In this document: positions 10,172 to 20,444 of the stretch, piece after piece
How positions within the stretch are numbered: position 1 is the first letter of the stretch
How the letters are laid out: each line of letters starts with the position of its first letter
IMG/VR virus record: IMGVR_UViG_3300013132_005788
Coordinates: 1 to 64,000 of that record
Direction: 5' to 3' (one strand)
Length of the DNA stretch: 64,000 nucleotides
Origin: a virus
Made by a program: the position numbers and the translations under genes
The notes under the pieces: model-generated
Databases searched by the model: none
Seen by the model: only the letters and a program-made list of their open reading frames with translations
Told to the model about the DNA's origin: nothing

Positions 10172-13100
10172 GTGGTAAAGAAAATTTTTAAACAGAATTC
10201 TTCATTCGGAGTTTTAAGAGCAAACCCCAAAATTTCCGGAAACGTCAAGATATCTACGGATTCTAGAGGAGATATTTGGCTCAATTCTATCGATTCAAAC
10301 GAGGAAATGAGTAAGTCTCAATATAAGGCCTTTAGAATTTCTCCAGATTCATCATATAATCTAGATCTCTATAATTTCTTCAATAAGGGAGAAACACCAG
10401 TGGATTTTGTTTTTGGTATAAAAAACGAGATTTCACCACAGAAAACTCAGGTAAACGATCCTAATTTAATTTATGATTTCACCTATGCAACAGGAGTTGA
10501 GCCTCTTATATCTGATAAATATGATGAGGATTTTAGATATCTAGCTCCCCTATGGATGGGTGGAGATATACCTGAATATTTTGTGATATTTAGATTGTCA
10601 GATCCTATTGATTACTCTTATTCTGTTCCCGTTTCTTCGCTTGTAATTGGTAACTCATACAAAGTTGTACAAAATATAAATGTTGACGCGACAGCCACTG
10701 GATATGTTCCATATTCGATTACCTCTGGTTCTATTATTTATAATGATGGACAGACCTTTGTTGCCTCCTCTACAACATTCTCGGAAAATGGAGGAGTTGG
10801 CAATGTCATTTTACTAGATCCACTTTTTAATCTCTCCAATGTAGAGGATCCTTCGAGTCATTTTTTAGAAAAAATTCTTCCAAAAGCAACCATAGTTGCT
10901 ACATATGACATGGGAGAGTCATCAAAATTAGGAAAATACCTAAGGGGAATAAAAAACTCTAGAGAATATTCCGAATCAATGATAGATGTTAAATTTGAGG
11001 AGAACCTTCTGACTACATATAATGGAGTCAATTATCAGAGAGGAATATTTGATAAAAAAGGAGAATATTTTTATGGTTATGCGTCGGATCCTAAATCCCA
11101 GATAGAATTTGAGGAATATGTGACAAATGGATTTCAGAGAAATGGAATTATTGGATCCAAACTATTGAATCTTGAGTTCTTTTTTGATGACGAGCAGTCC
11201 AACCTTTTTAGCATTAATAGATACTTTGGACTTTATGTGAATGCAATAGATCTGGGCAAATTTAAGCTCGATGGCAATGCTCTTTATAGAGACAACGGAA
11301 ACTCGGGAAACACTCCGATTCCAAGTATGAACAACAAGGGATATTATAAAAATTCGGAAGATTACTATCAGTATAATGAGAACGGAGTAAGACTCTTTAT
11401 AAATTCAGAAGACGCATTTGGATTTATTCCTAGCTCCGATGACGCCAATGTTCTAGAAGACACCAAGCTATTCTATATTCAGAATAAAAATGGGGAATTT
11501 CATTCTCTTAAGAGAGATTTCGATTATAGCTCATCATCCCCACGACCATTTCATAGTTCATATGGAATACCTGGATATGAAAATCAATTAGTTTTACAGG
11601 ATATAAAGGTAAATCTAGGTGATTTTACGGGCGGAGATCCAACAACCAGAAAACAGTACCCAGCGGGACAAACCGGTGAAAAGGGGAGATCACATTTTGT
11701 TATTAGAGTTGGGGGACAGCTATCGAACACAAATTCAGATTCTTTTATATTTTATCATCCTTTGGGATCCTTGGGAATTCCTGGTGAGAGATATGATATT
11801 TTTCTCGCTTCTGATATGTCTTCTGTTATCGATGAATGGGGCCCAGGAAGTTATTATTCTGAATCCGGAGCTTATTATTTCCATCCATTTGGTACCAATG
11901 AACAAATTGCTTCTTCTGTCGCTGGATTAATAAACGCATATAAATATAATTCATTCGAAGCATTTTCGGACGGAGACGAAGTAGCCATCAGAATCAAGGC
12001 AACAGGGTTGAGCCAGAACAATTTATATGCTCTGGATTTCTTCCAAAATTTCTCCACACTGACGAGAATGCCCGATACCAGAAGGGGAGTTATATTCTTC
12101 AATGATGATGATGTTGCCGATATAAACTCAAAGAGGATTTTCATTGGTGGATCGGATTACCCTAAGATTCGGGTTAAAATGAAGATAGAGGATTCAAGAA
12201 AGATTATTCCCGGAAAAACTTACGTAGAAACCGATCTTGGTATTTCCAAAGTGTCGGGAGTTTATAGATTTGTTGATCAATACTCTATCAGAAGGGGTGA
12301 AATTTTAGGTCTCAAGGATTTCAAAACGCATGCAACGGTAGAACTTTCGGATTTTACCCATAAGGCTTCTTTTGGTGAAGGATTAATATCAGCATATGAA
12401 ATATATGAGATTCCAACGGGATTATTCTCTTTTCTTGGACTTAGAGAAGTTGATATGGATTTTTGGAGTAGTGATTATGGATACACACCAACCGAAGAGT
12501 ATTACAAATATCTAGACGCTCAGCCTGATGGAAAATCTCTAATTGTTCCTGGAGTAACTTATTTCGTTACCGACGGAACAGTGATAAATTATAATAGCTC
12601 AGTTATAACCGGACCGGATTTTTTTGAAGGAGTTGTGGGTGTAGAAAGCTATTCCTTAATAACTCAATCATCCGTTTCTGAAGTTGGAGTTATACCAACC
12701 AGATTTACGAGAAATAGTCCAACACAAAACACAATTGCATCACCCTCCCTTTTTGATGGAAACATCTATCCTGATTTGGATAAATTCCCGGGTTTTTATG
12801 GTGTACAGGATTTTAAATTTTACGATGATTCTCTAGCCATTACTAAAAAATATGATCAGATGTTTTTTGGTAAATTAGATTCTGAATATGAATACACTAA
12901 GGATAATTATTTAAAAGAGTATGTCCTTAAAAGTAGGATAGAACCATACATTACAAAATGGGCCTTGAATGGAGGGACAGACGCCAGAGGAAACGGATAC
13001 AGATTAAATTCAAATTCAGCTTTTAGCCCTTTGAATTTTTCCCCTAGTTTTTTTAGAAGAACCCAGGATCCCAAGTATTTTACTCATGAATGGTACACCT

Positions 13101-15709
13101 TACAGACTCCCCCAGAGATTCTGCCCGAGGAGAATATGCACAAGGATAAATCCTATGGATCTTCCCTCTTTTCACTAACTGATATTAAAGATGCAGACCC
13201 TAATAGAAGAGATTATTTCGTGGATTATTTTGTTCAGGAAGGTGAGGATTTTGTGTCTTTTTATCCTAATTCATCCACGATAGAGAATGTCAATTTAACT
13301 GAGAGATTTACTTTTATTAAATTCAATGATGAGTCTGGATTTTGTGAAACCCTTTTCAGAGGAGCAAGAGTTAAATTCAAAAGGAAGTTAGAAAATTTTA
13401 CTGGAGAACAGGGAGCTAAGTTTTTCACAGATGACAAATTTTTCGACGGATATAAATTTTCTTGTATTTTAAAGGTTATTCAAAATATAGACGACCAGAT
13501 CCAGACTCCCACTAAGCTTAGAATAATTGAAAACAGAACTTTCAAGACGATCACATTTGTTGCTGAGGTTCTTATCGATGAGCTAAGAGCAGAGAATCTG
13601 TACGACTCCAGTCCAGCCCAAATGGGAGCTCTTGACTATTTTCTGCTATATTCGTTAACCGATAAATTGAAAAGGAGCGATGTCTCCTATTCCTCCCCAT
13701 CATTTATTCAATTACCTGTAATAGGGGATGTCAAATTAAGCTGCGGGTTAAACATAACTTTCATCCCCACAACGGGTGGTCAGGTTTCCAATGTTAACTC
13801 CGGTACTCCTCTTGATAACGGTAAGATATACATAGTTGAAAATCCTGATTACGATGTGGACCTTAGAGAGGAGATTTTACTTGTTTATCCTAAAACTACT
13901 TTGCCCTCTACTGTTTCATCGACCGGACCGGGATCTTTCTATGGAATCCCATCTTTTAGTGGTACATATACCCTTCCTTGGCCAACCGGAGTACAGCAGG
14001 ATGTGTTGAACTTTAGAGAAACCGAGCCAGCATACTTCTTTGATTTTTCAGCGATAGGATATACCGCTCCGCAGGACGTCCCCGTTCCAGCGAGTTATCC
14101 GACTATATCCCAAATCCCTATCTATCAGGTTGAGGGAGGTTTAGGGCATATGAAGCCATTGATGGAGAAGCTTTCTTTTGCTAGTATCTCGATTCAGGTC
14201 AATACGGAGAATCCATTTATAGAATATACCACATGCGTTTGGAACGAGGCTTCACAGTCTACGAATCAGCTACCAAATAAATTTAACCTTGAGTTTTCTA
14301 GTCCTTCCTTAATAGAACAAAACACCTATGCTATTCCTCGTTTAGACGCAAATAAGCCATCCGAACTAAATGTTCAAGATATTGGATATACCATCAATAA
14401 AATAAGCGCTAGAACTGAATTATATAGGTATGGCGGAGGCTATAATCCTATCTTTAGAGATGTTCTTAAGTTTGAAAGAACCAAGACGGATTATTTATTA
14501 TCTTATGTTCCAAACGGAACAACATTTAATGTGAAATTCGATACTAAAAGCACGGAAAACGATCTTTATGATCTGGGATCAACTAAATGTTTTTGGATTG
14601 ATGATGTGGAGGCGGATGATATAAATCTCATAAGAGGAAACACATATTATTTCGATCTCAGCGATCCGTCCAATGTCGGGAATCTTCTTTATTTCTCAGA
14701 CTCTGAGATAGGATCTGGAATATCTGGAAGTTTCATAACGTATGGATACACTTCATCCGGAAATCCTGGATCCCCATCTTCTTATGTTTCCCTGTACGTT
14801 GGATATAATTTACCGGATGAAATATTTTACGTTTCTGCAGGATCTAAATATGCGGGAGGAAAAATTAACATCATAGATCCGTTGCATTATGCTCAGACTT
14901 CTTTTGGTCCTCATAAGGACAATTTTGGAGTGGTTAAAAATGTAAACTATAATAAGTATTCACTCAGCTATATTTTTGCTATATCACAGAATTCATCATA
15001 TTCTCTGGTCTATCCTCTAGTTAATCAAACTCCTATAGATAAAAGAGATCTTTCGCTCTTTTTGAGTTCTTGGGATCCTGGTTTTATTCGCGAATATGTG
15101 AATTCCTCCAACTATAATTCTCTGCCGGGAACCAGAAGTATGAAGGAATCTAAAAGCTTCTTTGGCAGCAAAATTATGAAAACACCAGAGCTGTTCACCC
15201 AATCAAAACAGAATCTATATGGAACACCGGTTATAGATGTGTTAAATCAGGATCCTGCTAATTTCCCATCCTATGAAATACTATTCGAGGAAACTCTCGA
15301 TGAGATCAGAGGAATTGTATTGCTGGATAGAATGCTAGTGAGATTCTTTAATGAAAATGGGGCGGATAAAATATTCGAAAAGATTATAATTCCTGAATTT
15401 GGATTTGGATCATTAAGCACTGTTTCTGATGATGTTGAGGAATATATTTCTCAGAACATTATTCAAACCTACGAAGCTAAAGAGTTAAGGGCTTATGTGA
15501 GAAAAATTCCAATTGCCAATGCAGCAACTAATCCTTATGGAGCTGTTGTTGCTAACCTTGCAGATTATGAGAAGGTTGTAAATGGATTTATACCTACGGC
15601 TGATGCAAGATTTGTTAAAAGAACAGAACGGGTTTATGAATTCTATTTGACCAAGGATCCGTCTTTTGATTACTCCATAGCATTTTCTTTTCAAATTGGA
15701 AAAATTTAG
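10172..15709 (+). CDS. Giant virion structural protein (1845 aa), probable baseplate/tail
   Basis: The longest gene in the window. It starts at a GTG 11 nt after the previous stop; no upstream ATG is available. The protein is aromatic-, Asp- and Tyr-rich with repeated short beta segments and no recognisable catalytic or membrane motif. Its size exceeds T4 gp7 (about 1030 aa), the largest T4 baseplate wedge protein, and its position between tail proteins makes a baseplate or fibre-network role plausible, but I could not match it to a named baseplate family. The next transcript appears to start in the gap after it. Confidence 0.5.
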   Translation: MVKKIFKQNSSFGVLRANPKISGNVKISTDSRGDIWLNSIDSNEEMSKSQYKAFRISPDSSYNLDLYNFFNKGETPVDFVFGIKNEISPQKTQVNDPNLIYDFTYATGVEPLISDKYDEDFRYLAPLWMGGDIPEYFVIFRLSDPIDYSYSVPVSSLVIGNSYKVVQNINVDATATGYVPYSITSGSIIYNDGQTFVASSTTFSENGGVGNVILLDPLFNLSNVEDPSSHFLEKILPKATIVATYDMGESSKLGKYLRGIKNSREYSESMIDVKFEENLLTTYNGVNYQRGIFDKKGEYFYGYASDPKSQIEFEEYVTNGFQRNGIIGSKLLNLEFFFDDEQSNLFSINRYFGLYVNAIDLGKFKLDGNALYRDNGNSGNTPIPSMNNKGYYKNSEDYYQYNENGVRLFINSEDAFGFIPSSDDANVLEDTKLFYIQNKNGEFHSLKRDFDYSSSSPRPFHSSYGIPGYENQLVLQDIKVNLGDFTGGDPTTRKQYPAGQTGEKGRSHFVIRVGGQLSNTNSDSFIFYHPLGSLGIPGERYDIFLASDMSSVIDEWGPGSYYSESGAYYFHPFGTNEQIASSVAGLINAYKYNSFEAFSDGDEVAIRIKATGLSQNNLYALDFFQNFSTLTRMPDTRRGVIFFNDDDVADINSKRIFIGGSDYPKIRVKMKIEDSRKIIPGKTYVETDLGISKVSGVYRFVDQYSIRRGEILGLKDFKTHATVELSDFTHKASFGEGLISAYEIYEIPTGLFSFLGLREVDMDFWSSDYGYTPTEEYYKYLDAQPDGKSLIVPGVTYFVTDGTVINYNSSVITGPDFFEGVVGVESYSLITQSSVSEVGVIPTRFTRNSPTQNTIASPSLFDGNIYPDLDKFPGFYGVQDFKFYDDSLAITKKYDQMFFGKLDSEYEYTKDNYLKEYVLKSRIEPYITKWALNGGTDARGNGYRLNSNSAFSPLNFSPSFFRRTQDPKYFTHEWYTLQTPPEILPEENMHKDKSYGSSLFSLTDIKDADPNRRDYFVDYFVQEGEDFVSFYPNSSTIENVNLTERFTFIKFNDESGFCETLFRGARVKFKRKLENFTGEQGAKFFTDDKFFDGYKFSCILKVIQNIDDQIQTPTKLRIIENRTFKTITFVAEVLIDELRAENLYDSSPAQMGALDYFLLYSLTDKLKRSDVSYSSPSFIQLPVIGDVKLSCGLNITFIPTTGGQVSNVNSGTPLDNGKIYIVENPDYDVDLREEILLVYPKTTLPSTVSSTGPGSFYGIPSFSGTYTLPWPTGVQQDVLNFRETEPAYFFDFSAIGYTAPQDVPVPASYPTISQIPIYQVEGGLGHMKPLMEKLSFASISIQVNTENPFIEYTTCVWNEASQSTNQLPNKFNLEFSSPSLIEQNTYAIPRLDANKPSELNVQDIGYTINKISARTELYRYGGGYNPIFRDVLKFERTKTDYLLSYVPNGTTFNVKFDTKSTENDLYDLGSTKCFWIDDVEADDINLIRGNTYYFDLSDPSNVGNLLYFSDSEIGSGISGSFITYGYTSSGNPGSPSSYVSLYVGYNLPDEIFYVSAGSKYAGGKINIIDPLHYAQTSFGPHKDNFGVVKNVNYNKYSLSYIFAISQNSSYSLVYPLVNQTPIDKRDLSLFLSSWDPGFIREYVNSSNYNSLPGTRSMKESKSFFGSKIMKTPELFTQSKQNLYGTPVIDVLNQDPANFPSYEILFEETLDEIRGIVLLDRMLVRFFNENGADKIFEKIIIPEFGFGSLSTVSDDVEEYISQNIIQTYEAKELRAYVRKIPIANAATNPYGAVVANLADYEKVVNGFIPTADARFVKRTERVYEFYLTKDPSFDYSIAFSFQIGKI

Positions 15710-15725
15710 GAGAGGTTGAAAATCT

Positions 15726-15733
15726 GATATATA
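15726..15733 (+). promoter_or_regulatory. GATATATA late-promoter-like octamer
   Basis: Exact octamer in the 42-nt gap after the giant structural gene, 18 nt before the ATG of the collagen-repeat fibre gene. The spacing equals that at 3484 and 32238. Confidence 0.55.
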
Positions 15734-15751
15734 AATGAACTAAAAGAAGAG

Positions 15752-18700
15752 ATGCCACAAATCAATATTTTAAATCTATTAGAAGGTGATAACCAGTCTA
15801 ATTTAGTTGACAAGATTAATTATAATTTTGATCAGATTTTATCTGCAGGTGGAGGACCACAAGGAGCAGTTGGACCCGCTGGACCAACTGGACCTATCGG
15901 ACCTCAGGGACCTCAAGGACCCCAGGGGGTTCAGGGATTACAGGGATCAAAATGGTTTGTTCAGGATGGACCATCCGGACCATCAGGATCTTCTGGACCT
16001 TTAGGCCCAACATCCATAACGGGGGGAAACCCGGCTTCTTTTCCTAATGTTGGAGATTACTGGTTGGATATTAACTCATCAAATCAGGACGTATACATTT
16101 ATCTTGGCGCAACTGCAGGATGGACTTTTACTGGATATGGATTAGCGCAGGGAGATGTTTTTCAGAGAATTAGTCCCGTTCAATTCCAAGGGGGTGGTGT
16201 TGGAACTGCTATTATGATTGCGGGAACTGGAGCTTCTAACGACACCGTTATTCTTTCTGATCATAATATAGTTGACTATGCAACTCCTTCAGTAACAGGG
16301 CTTAATTATGAAAACTCGAAATTTAAAATCACAACAGATAGCAGGGATAAACTTATTTCTTTTGGAAAAAGTCAATTTGAATCATCTGGAGGCGGATCAG
16401 GTGGAGCCCAATCCCTTTTTAATCCTTACATTGGATGGGATTCTATCTCTTCCTCCTATAATCTATTAATAGACAATCCAACCGGTTCCGTTAGAATATC
16501 TTCAAGCTCCTCTGCTACAGGCGGGCAAGGAGTTAATATCATTGCAATTGGTCCTACCGGAGAAGTAAGCTTAACATCTACCCAATCTTATATTATAGCT
16601 TCCCCCGCCGGAGGACATGGGGTTTATGCCGATGTGGGATCTGCAGGAACTGGATGGCTAGAAGTTTCTAATCAGCCATCAGGAACCCCTTCTCCTCAAT
16701 CGGGAGCTTATCTATATGTGGATTCGAGTGGTGCTGGAATTGGTTTCGGGAGAACCAATTTAACCACAAATAGGAGAAAGCTATCAGTTAATGGAAATCT
16801 TGCTGTTGGAGGTGATTTATCATGGCATAACACTGCAACATCCGGATCGTCCAATTCGGGATTAATATTTTCAGCAACATCCAATAGTGGCGTTGGTGGA
16901 TCCGTTGGTTCATATTCAATACTTTCACAGGGATATTTGGGAGTTGGATCCTTGGGTCCCGGAGCAAGAAACGGGGTTACCCCTTCTGTTTCCTCTAATC
17001 CATATAACTACGCCAATCCTAGGATGTGGGTAGTTACACAATCTAACTCCGCATCGAATCCACAAGCTGCTGCAGATTTCAGATCTGAGGATTCGTGGAC
17101 TACTAATTACCCTGGAAGGGTTCAGATAGGAATAGGAAGTCCAATTTTTAATGATGATAAGGGATTATCATCTAGAATAGCGCAGGATATCTTTTTCGGA
17201 ACAACCGGGATCTCTCCAGTAGAGCTGGGAATGCTTTCATCTGATCATAGAATTTCTAATTCTGGTTCACAGCTTTCTCGAGTTTTTTCATCAACCACCT
17301 ACTTTCAGGGAACTGGACCATCAAGATCGGTCATAAATACCACAGGAGCTAATAAATTCTTGGATATAAGGGCAACCCCATCCTCCACCGGTGGACAGGT
17401 TAGGATAGGGGTCAACGGAGGAACATCATCCGAAGGACCTATTATTTTAGCTGCTGGTGGATCAGGAGCGGGAGTAAGCGGTCCTAATTCTGTGGCTATA
17501 GGGGAAAATGCACAGAACTTCTTTTCCCCGAACACCACAGCTCTTGGATATAGAGGTGGTGCACAACCTAATCAGAAATATCACAGACTTTCCGTTCAGG
17601 GTGGGGTCTCAATAGGAGAGAAAGACACATTGACGTCGCCAGAAACCCTCATTCCGAACATACTTCCTCATGATAACTCATCGTCAGTTGGAAGATTTTC
17701 AATGCTGAAGGTCCACCGTGATCGTGATACTACCACCAGCAGGGCAAATAATTATCCGAATGGTATAGAAATAAGCATAGGAGGAAATTCTAACACCGGT
17801 GCGGCAACGGGAGCTAAAAACAACAGCTTAGCTCTTTGTGTTTGGGATACGGACCTTAATAGCAGGGGATTTTTTGCGCTTTCCCCCGGATTTAGTGTTT
17901 CAGATAGCGGAGAAAACGTCAATATAGGGCCCGGCTTTCCAACGAGAAATAATCTTTCTGTTGTAGGTAATGCCTGCTTTGGAGATTATTCCTTTGTACA
18001 AACTAATGGATTTACTGGACCAACCAATGGTATTAGGGTGCAGGGAAATTCCGTCATGGGAAGTACAGGACTCGGTGGAACAGCAGGATGTCCAAAATTG
18101 ACTATATTTGATGATGCACAATCCAGCGGAGGATTATTAATTAGTACGGGAGTAAATCTCAATATAACTAACAACGCAACTCCTAAAGGATCTTTGGGCG
18201 TGGAGGGACAAGCTTGGATAGGAGGACCACTTGCCTATATCATTGGAGGGTTTGGAGCCGGAGCCAGGGTCGTAATAGCCGGAGGAACTGGAGGTAATGG
18301 GCCCTCTGTAGGAGCAACAGCTTTATATACTGCAACATCAATGAACGGTCTTCCTGCTGGCTCGGTGGCAGCTAATTCAACATTTGTTTCCACAGATACT
18401 AACATAAGCTACCAAACAGCAATAAATAAAAGGACCGGCTCTGGAAATAAACATGAATGGAGAGCAATACAGGTTAACGATGATGCTGGATATACTTCTG
18501 GAACATTAGCTCCTATTCCCTCAGGTAATACGATATTTCAAGTGGATGGGGTTGGAAACACATTTTCTGAGAGATCTGTAAGAACCAGAGAATATCACAA
18601 GAAAAATGATGCGGATCAATATGTCAGCTATCAAAACACGGGAACCTCTACTGGAGGATTAGTTAATGGTAAGGTACAATTAGGTGAAAATGAAATATAT

Positions 18701-19321
18701 GGAGTAAAAAAGAATGAAGAACTAATCTGTTCTGGCGTTGTATATCTAAAGGCTGGGTGGGGAGAGCCACCATACGCTGGACAATACATGACATTTCTGT
18801 CGGGACAATCTCAAATGAGAGTAAAAGTAAAAAATGCTCTAGGCCAATATACTACCAGAGTTAATGGTGTATTTAATAGTTTTGGCGGATCAGGAATATC
18901 TGGACCCGTAGGTCCTGGCTCGAAATTTGATTACTTAGAGGCATTTATTATGTGGAGTAGGGTTGGAGCTATGGTCAATTGCTCATTGATTCTTAATCGG
19001 TTTTATGGAAGGTTTAATGGAGGAATAGGAAAAGAGGCTTTGATATTTTTCCCCGTCGTTCTTGTTCAAGATTTTGGATCGACCGAAGCCACTAATATAA
19101 TATATCCAGGCAGACCCTCAGATGCCTTTAGTGGTATAGCTGGAATTGGAGGTGGAAACGGATACTATTGTATTGGATCCGGAACTTCATTTAGAGATGG
19201 GCCTCATTTTGTAGAAATAAAATCAGCCCCTGATAGCTTCCCGTATTTTTCTTTATCCGATTCTGGTCCTAATGGCACGGACGGAGCAGTTAGAGCAACA
19301 TTTCAATATCTATTATACTAA
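15752..19321 (+). CDS. Collagen-repeat tail fibre protein
   Basis: 1189 residues. A short N-terminal domain (NLLEGDNQSNLVDKINYNFDQ) is followed by perfect collagen-like Gly-X-Y triplets at residues ~35-66 (GPAGPTGPIGPQGPQGPQG) and a second run at ~73-87 (GPSGPSGSSGPLGP). The rest is a long Gly/Ser/Asn-rich beta shaft with several near-repeats of the form L-S-V-x-G-x-x-x-x-G (KLSVNGNLAVGGD, RLSVQGGVSIGEKD, NLSVVGNACFGDY), typical of trimeric fibre shafts. The C-terminal ~200 residues look like a compact beta-rich tip. I infer a trimeric receptor-contacting fibre. Confidence 0.75.
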   Translation: MPQINILNLLEGDNQSNLVDKINYNFDQILSAGGGPQGAVGPAGPTGPIGPQGPQGPQGVQGLQGSKWFVQDGPSGPSGSSGPLGPTSITGGNPASFPNVGDYWLDINSSNQDVYIYLGATAGWTFTGYGLAQGDVFQRISPVQFQGGGVGTAIMIAGTGASNDTVILSDHNIVDYATPSVTGLNYENSKFKITTDSRDKLISFGKSQFESSGGGSGGAQSLFNPYIGWDSISSSYNLLIDNPTGSVRISSSSSATGGQGVNIIAIGPTGEVSLTSTQSYIIASPAGGHGVYADVGSAGTGWLEVSNQPSGTPSPQSGAYLYVDSSGAGIGFGRTNLTTNRRKLSVNGNLAVGGDLSWHNTATSGSSNSGLIFSATSNSGVGGSVGSYSILSQGYLGVGSLGPGARNGVTPSVSSNPYNYANPRMWVVTQSNSASNPQAAADFRSEDSWTTNYPGRVQIGIGSPIFNDDKGLSSRIAQDIFFGTTGISPVELGMLSSDHRISNSGSQLSRVFSSTTYFQGTGPSRSVINTTGANKFLDIRATPSSTGGQVRIGVNGGTSSEGPIILAAGGSGAGVSGPNSVAIGENAQNFFSPNTTALGYRGGAQPNQKYHRLSVQGGVSIGEKDTLTSPETLIPNILPHDNSSSVGRFSMLKVHRDRDTTTSRANNYPNGIEISIGGNSNTGAATGAKNNSLALCVWDTDLNSRGFFALSPGFSVSDSGENVNIGPGFPTRNNLSVVGNACFGDYSFVQTNGFTGPTNGIRVQGNSVMGSTGLGGTAGCPKLTIFDDAQSSGGLLISTGVNLNITNNATPKGSLGVEGQAWIGGPLAYIIGGFGAGARVVIAGGTGGNGPSVGATALYTATSMNGLPAGSVAANSTFVSTDTNISYQTAINKRTGSGNKHEWRAIQVNDDAGYTSGTLAPIPSGNTIFQVDGVGNTFSERSVRTREYHKKNDADQYVSYQNTGTSTGGLVNGKVQLGENEIYGVKKNEELICSGVVYLKAGWGEPPYAGQYMTFLSGQSQMRVKVKNALGQYTTRVNGVFNSFGGSGISGPVGPGSKFDYLEAFIMWSRVGAMVNCSLILNRFYGRFNGGIGKEALIFFPVVLVQDFGSTEATNIIYPGRPSDAFSGIAGIGGGNGYYCIGSGTSFRDGPHFVEIKSAPDSFPYFSLSDSGPNGTDGAVRATFQYLLY

Positions 19322-19325
19322 AAAT

Positions 19326-19616
19326 ATGACACACCCGAGAATATTTGAATTTATTGCGACCTATCAGGGAATCTGGAATTCGATCGAGTTGCTAGAAAAT
19401 GAGCTTAAATCTGAAAAGTATACTCCTGGAGCTATAGATTCCTACGAGGAAGCAGATCAAAAACTCGATGAGATCCAAAGCATCTCTCAAAAAATCAAAG
19501 ATAAACTAAGCGAGCTTGAAGAAACAAGAACCCAAGAAAGAATTTTTCTGAACGATCTGGTTAACCAACATGGTGAGGAGTACGTTCAAGAAATGCTTGA
19601 AGAAATAAAAATCTAA
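19326..19616 (+). CDS. Small coiled-coil protein
   Basis: I place the start at ATG 19326 (MTHPRIFEFIATYQG), after the fibre stop, rather than at an in-frame ATG inside the fibre gene. The resulting 96-residue protein is almost entirely helical and charged (KLDEIQSISQKIKDKLSELEE; EEYVQEMLEEIKI). It lies 1 nt before the next gene, a membrane-anchored protein, so the two may act together. Function unknown; chaperone or assembly factor for the neighbouring fibre is one possibility. Confidence 0.6.
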   Translation: MTHPRIFEFIATYQGIWNSIELLENELKSEKYTPGAIDSYEEADQKLDEIQSISQKIKDKLSELEETRTQERIFLNDLVNQHGEEYVQEMLEEIKI

Positions 19617-19617
19617 T

Positions 19618-20415
19618 ATGGATTACAAACAAAAATTAAAGGATTTCTCAATAAGGAAGGATCTCTGGTATATTCTTATTATTGCAATCACGATCATGCT
19701 TCTTCTGAGACAGTGTGATGCAACTAAAAAGGCGGAGATTAGAGAGAAAATGTCTAATGTTAATATCGAGGCTTTAAAAGATTCAGTTAGGACGGAAAAG
19801 AACAAAGTTGGAGACCTAATCTCTGTGAAAAAAGCTCTGCTAGCTGATAATGATAATCTTGCCATTCTTAATAAAGATTTGGATGCCGAAGTCAAGAAGT
19901 TAAAAGGTAAAATTATTACCATTCAGAAAATCGGGGGTAGCATAACAATCCCTGATCCTATTACAATAACTAATGAGGTCATCAAATATAGAGATGGTGT
20001 ATATGGACTTGCGTGGAACTATGACACAGTTTATTCAGAGGGTAATTACAGAAAATTCTCTGGTGAAACATCGGTTCTGGTCGATTCCGCCAGGAATATC
20101 TCATCTAAGGGAACAACAATCAAGCAAGATGAATTGGCTCTGACCCTCGTTACCGGACTAAGAGAAAAGAACGGAACACTTGAAATATATGTGGATCCTC
20201 AATATCCGGGTATGTCAATAACTAGGATCGACGGGGCAATTATAGAACCACAGAAGTCGGATGTGATTAAAAAATATTTTCCACAGAAAAAATGGTCAAT
20301 AGGTCCGATGTTAGGAGTTGGAATGTCAGCAGGATATGGTATCAACGGACAGCCTATCTTTGGACCCACAGTTACCTTTGGAATCGGTATAAGCTACGGA
20401 CTCTTCAAATTCTAA
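19618..20415 (+). CDS. Membrane-anchored coiled-coil protein with beta-hairpin C-terminus
   Basis: 265 residues. Residues ~15-32 form a hydrophobic helix (WYILIIAITIMLLL), followed by a Lys/Glu-rich coiled coil at ~45-100 (DNDNLAILNKDLDAEVKKLKG), then a mixed domain. The last ~35 residues alternate Gly and hydrophobics and end in Phe (SIGPMLGVGMSAGYGI, GIGISYGLFKF), as in the final strands of outer-membrane proteins. The layout would allow bridging of inner and outer membranes, so a spanin-like lysis role is conceivable. There is no lipobox with signal peptidase II context. Function is not established. Confidence 0.5.
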   Translation: MDYKQKLKDFSIRKDLWYILIIAITIMLLLRQCDATKKAEIREKMSNVNIEALKDSVRTEKNKVGDLISVKKALLADNDNLAILNKDLDAEVKKLKGKIITIQKIGGSITIPDPITITNEVIKYRDGVYGLAWNYDTVYSEGNYRKFSGETSVLVDSARNISSKGTTIKQDELALTLVTGLREKNGTLEIYVDPQYPGMSITRIDGAIIEPQKSDVIKKYFPQKKWSIGPMLGVGMSAGYGINGQPIFGPTVTFGIGISYGLFKF

Positions 20416-20432
20416 AGGATCCTAAAATATCC

Positions 20433-20440
20433 GATATATA
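20433..20440 (+). promoter_or_regulatory. GATATATA late-promoter-like octamer
   Basis: Exact octamer ending 4 nt before the ATG of the 795-aa structural gene. If it is a -10 element, the transcript would be leaderless or nearly so. Confidence 0.45.
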
Positions 20441-20444
20441 AGGC

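Noticed and set aside
15807-16004. Plus-strand frame with repeated L-D-x motifs
   Set aside because: It is the collagen Gly-X-Y repeat of the fibre gene read in another frame; the periodicity is copied from that gene.
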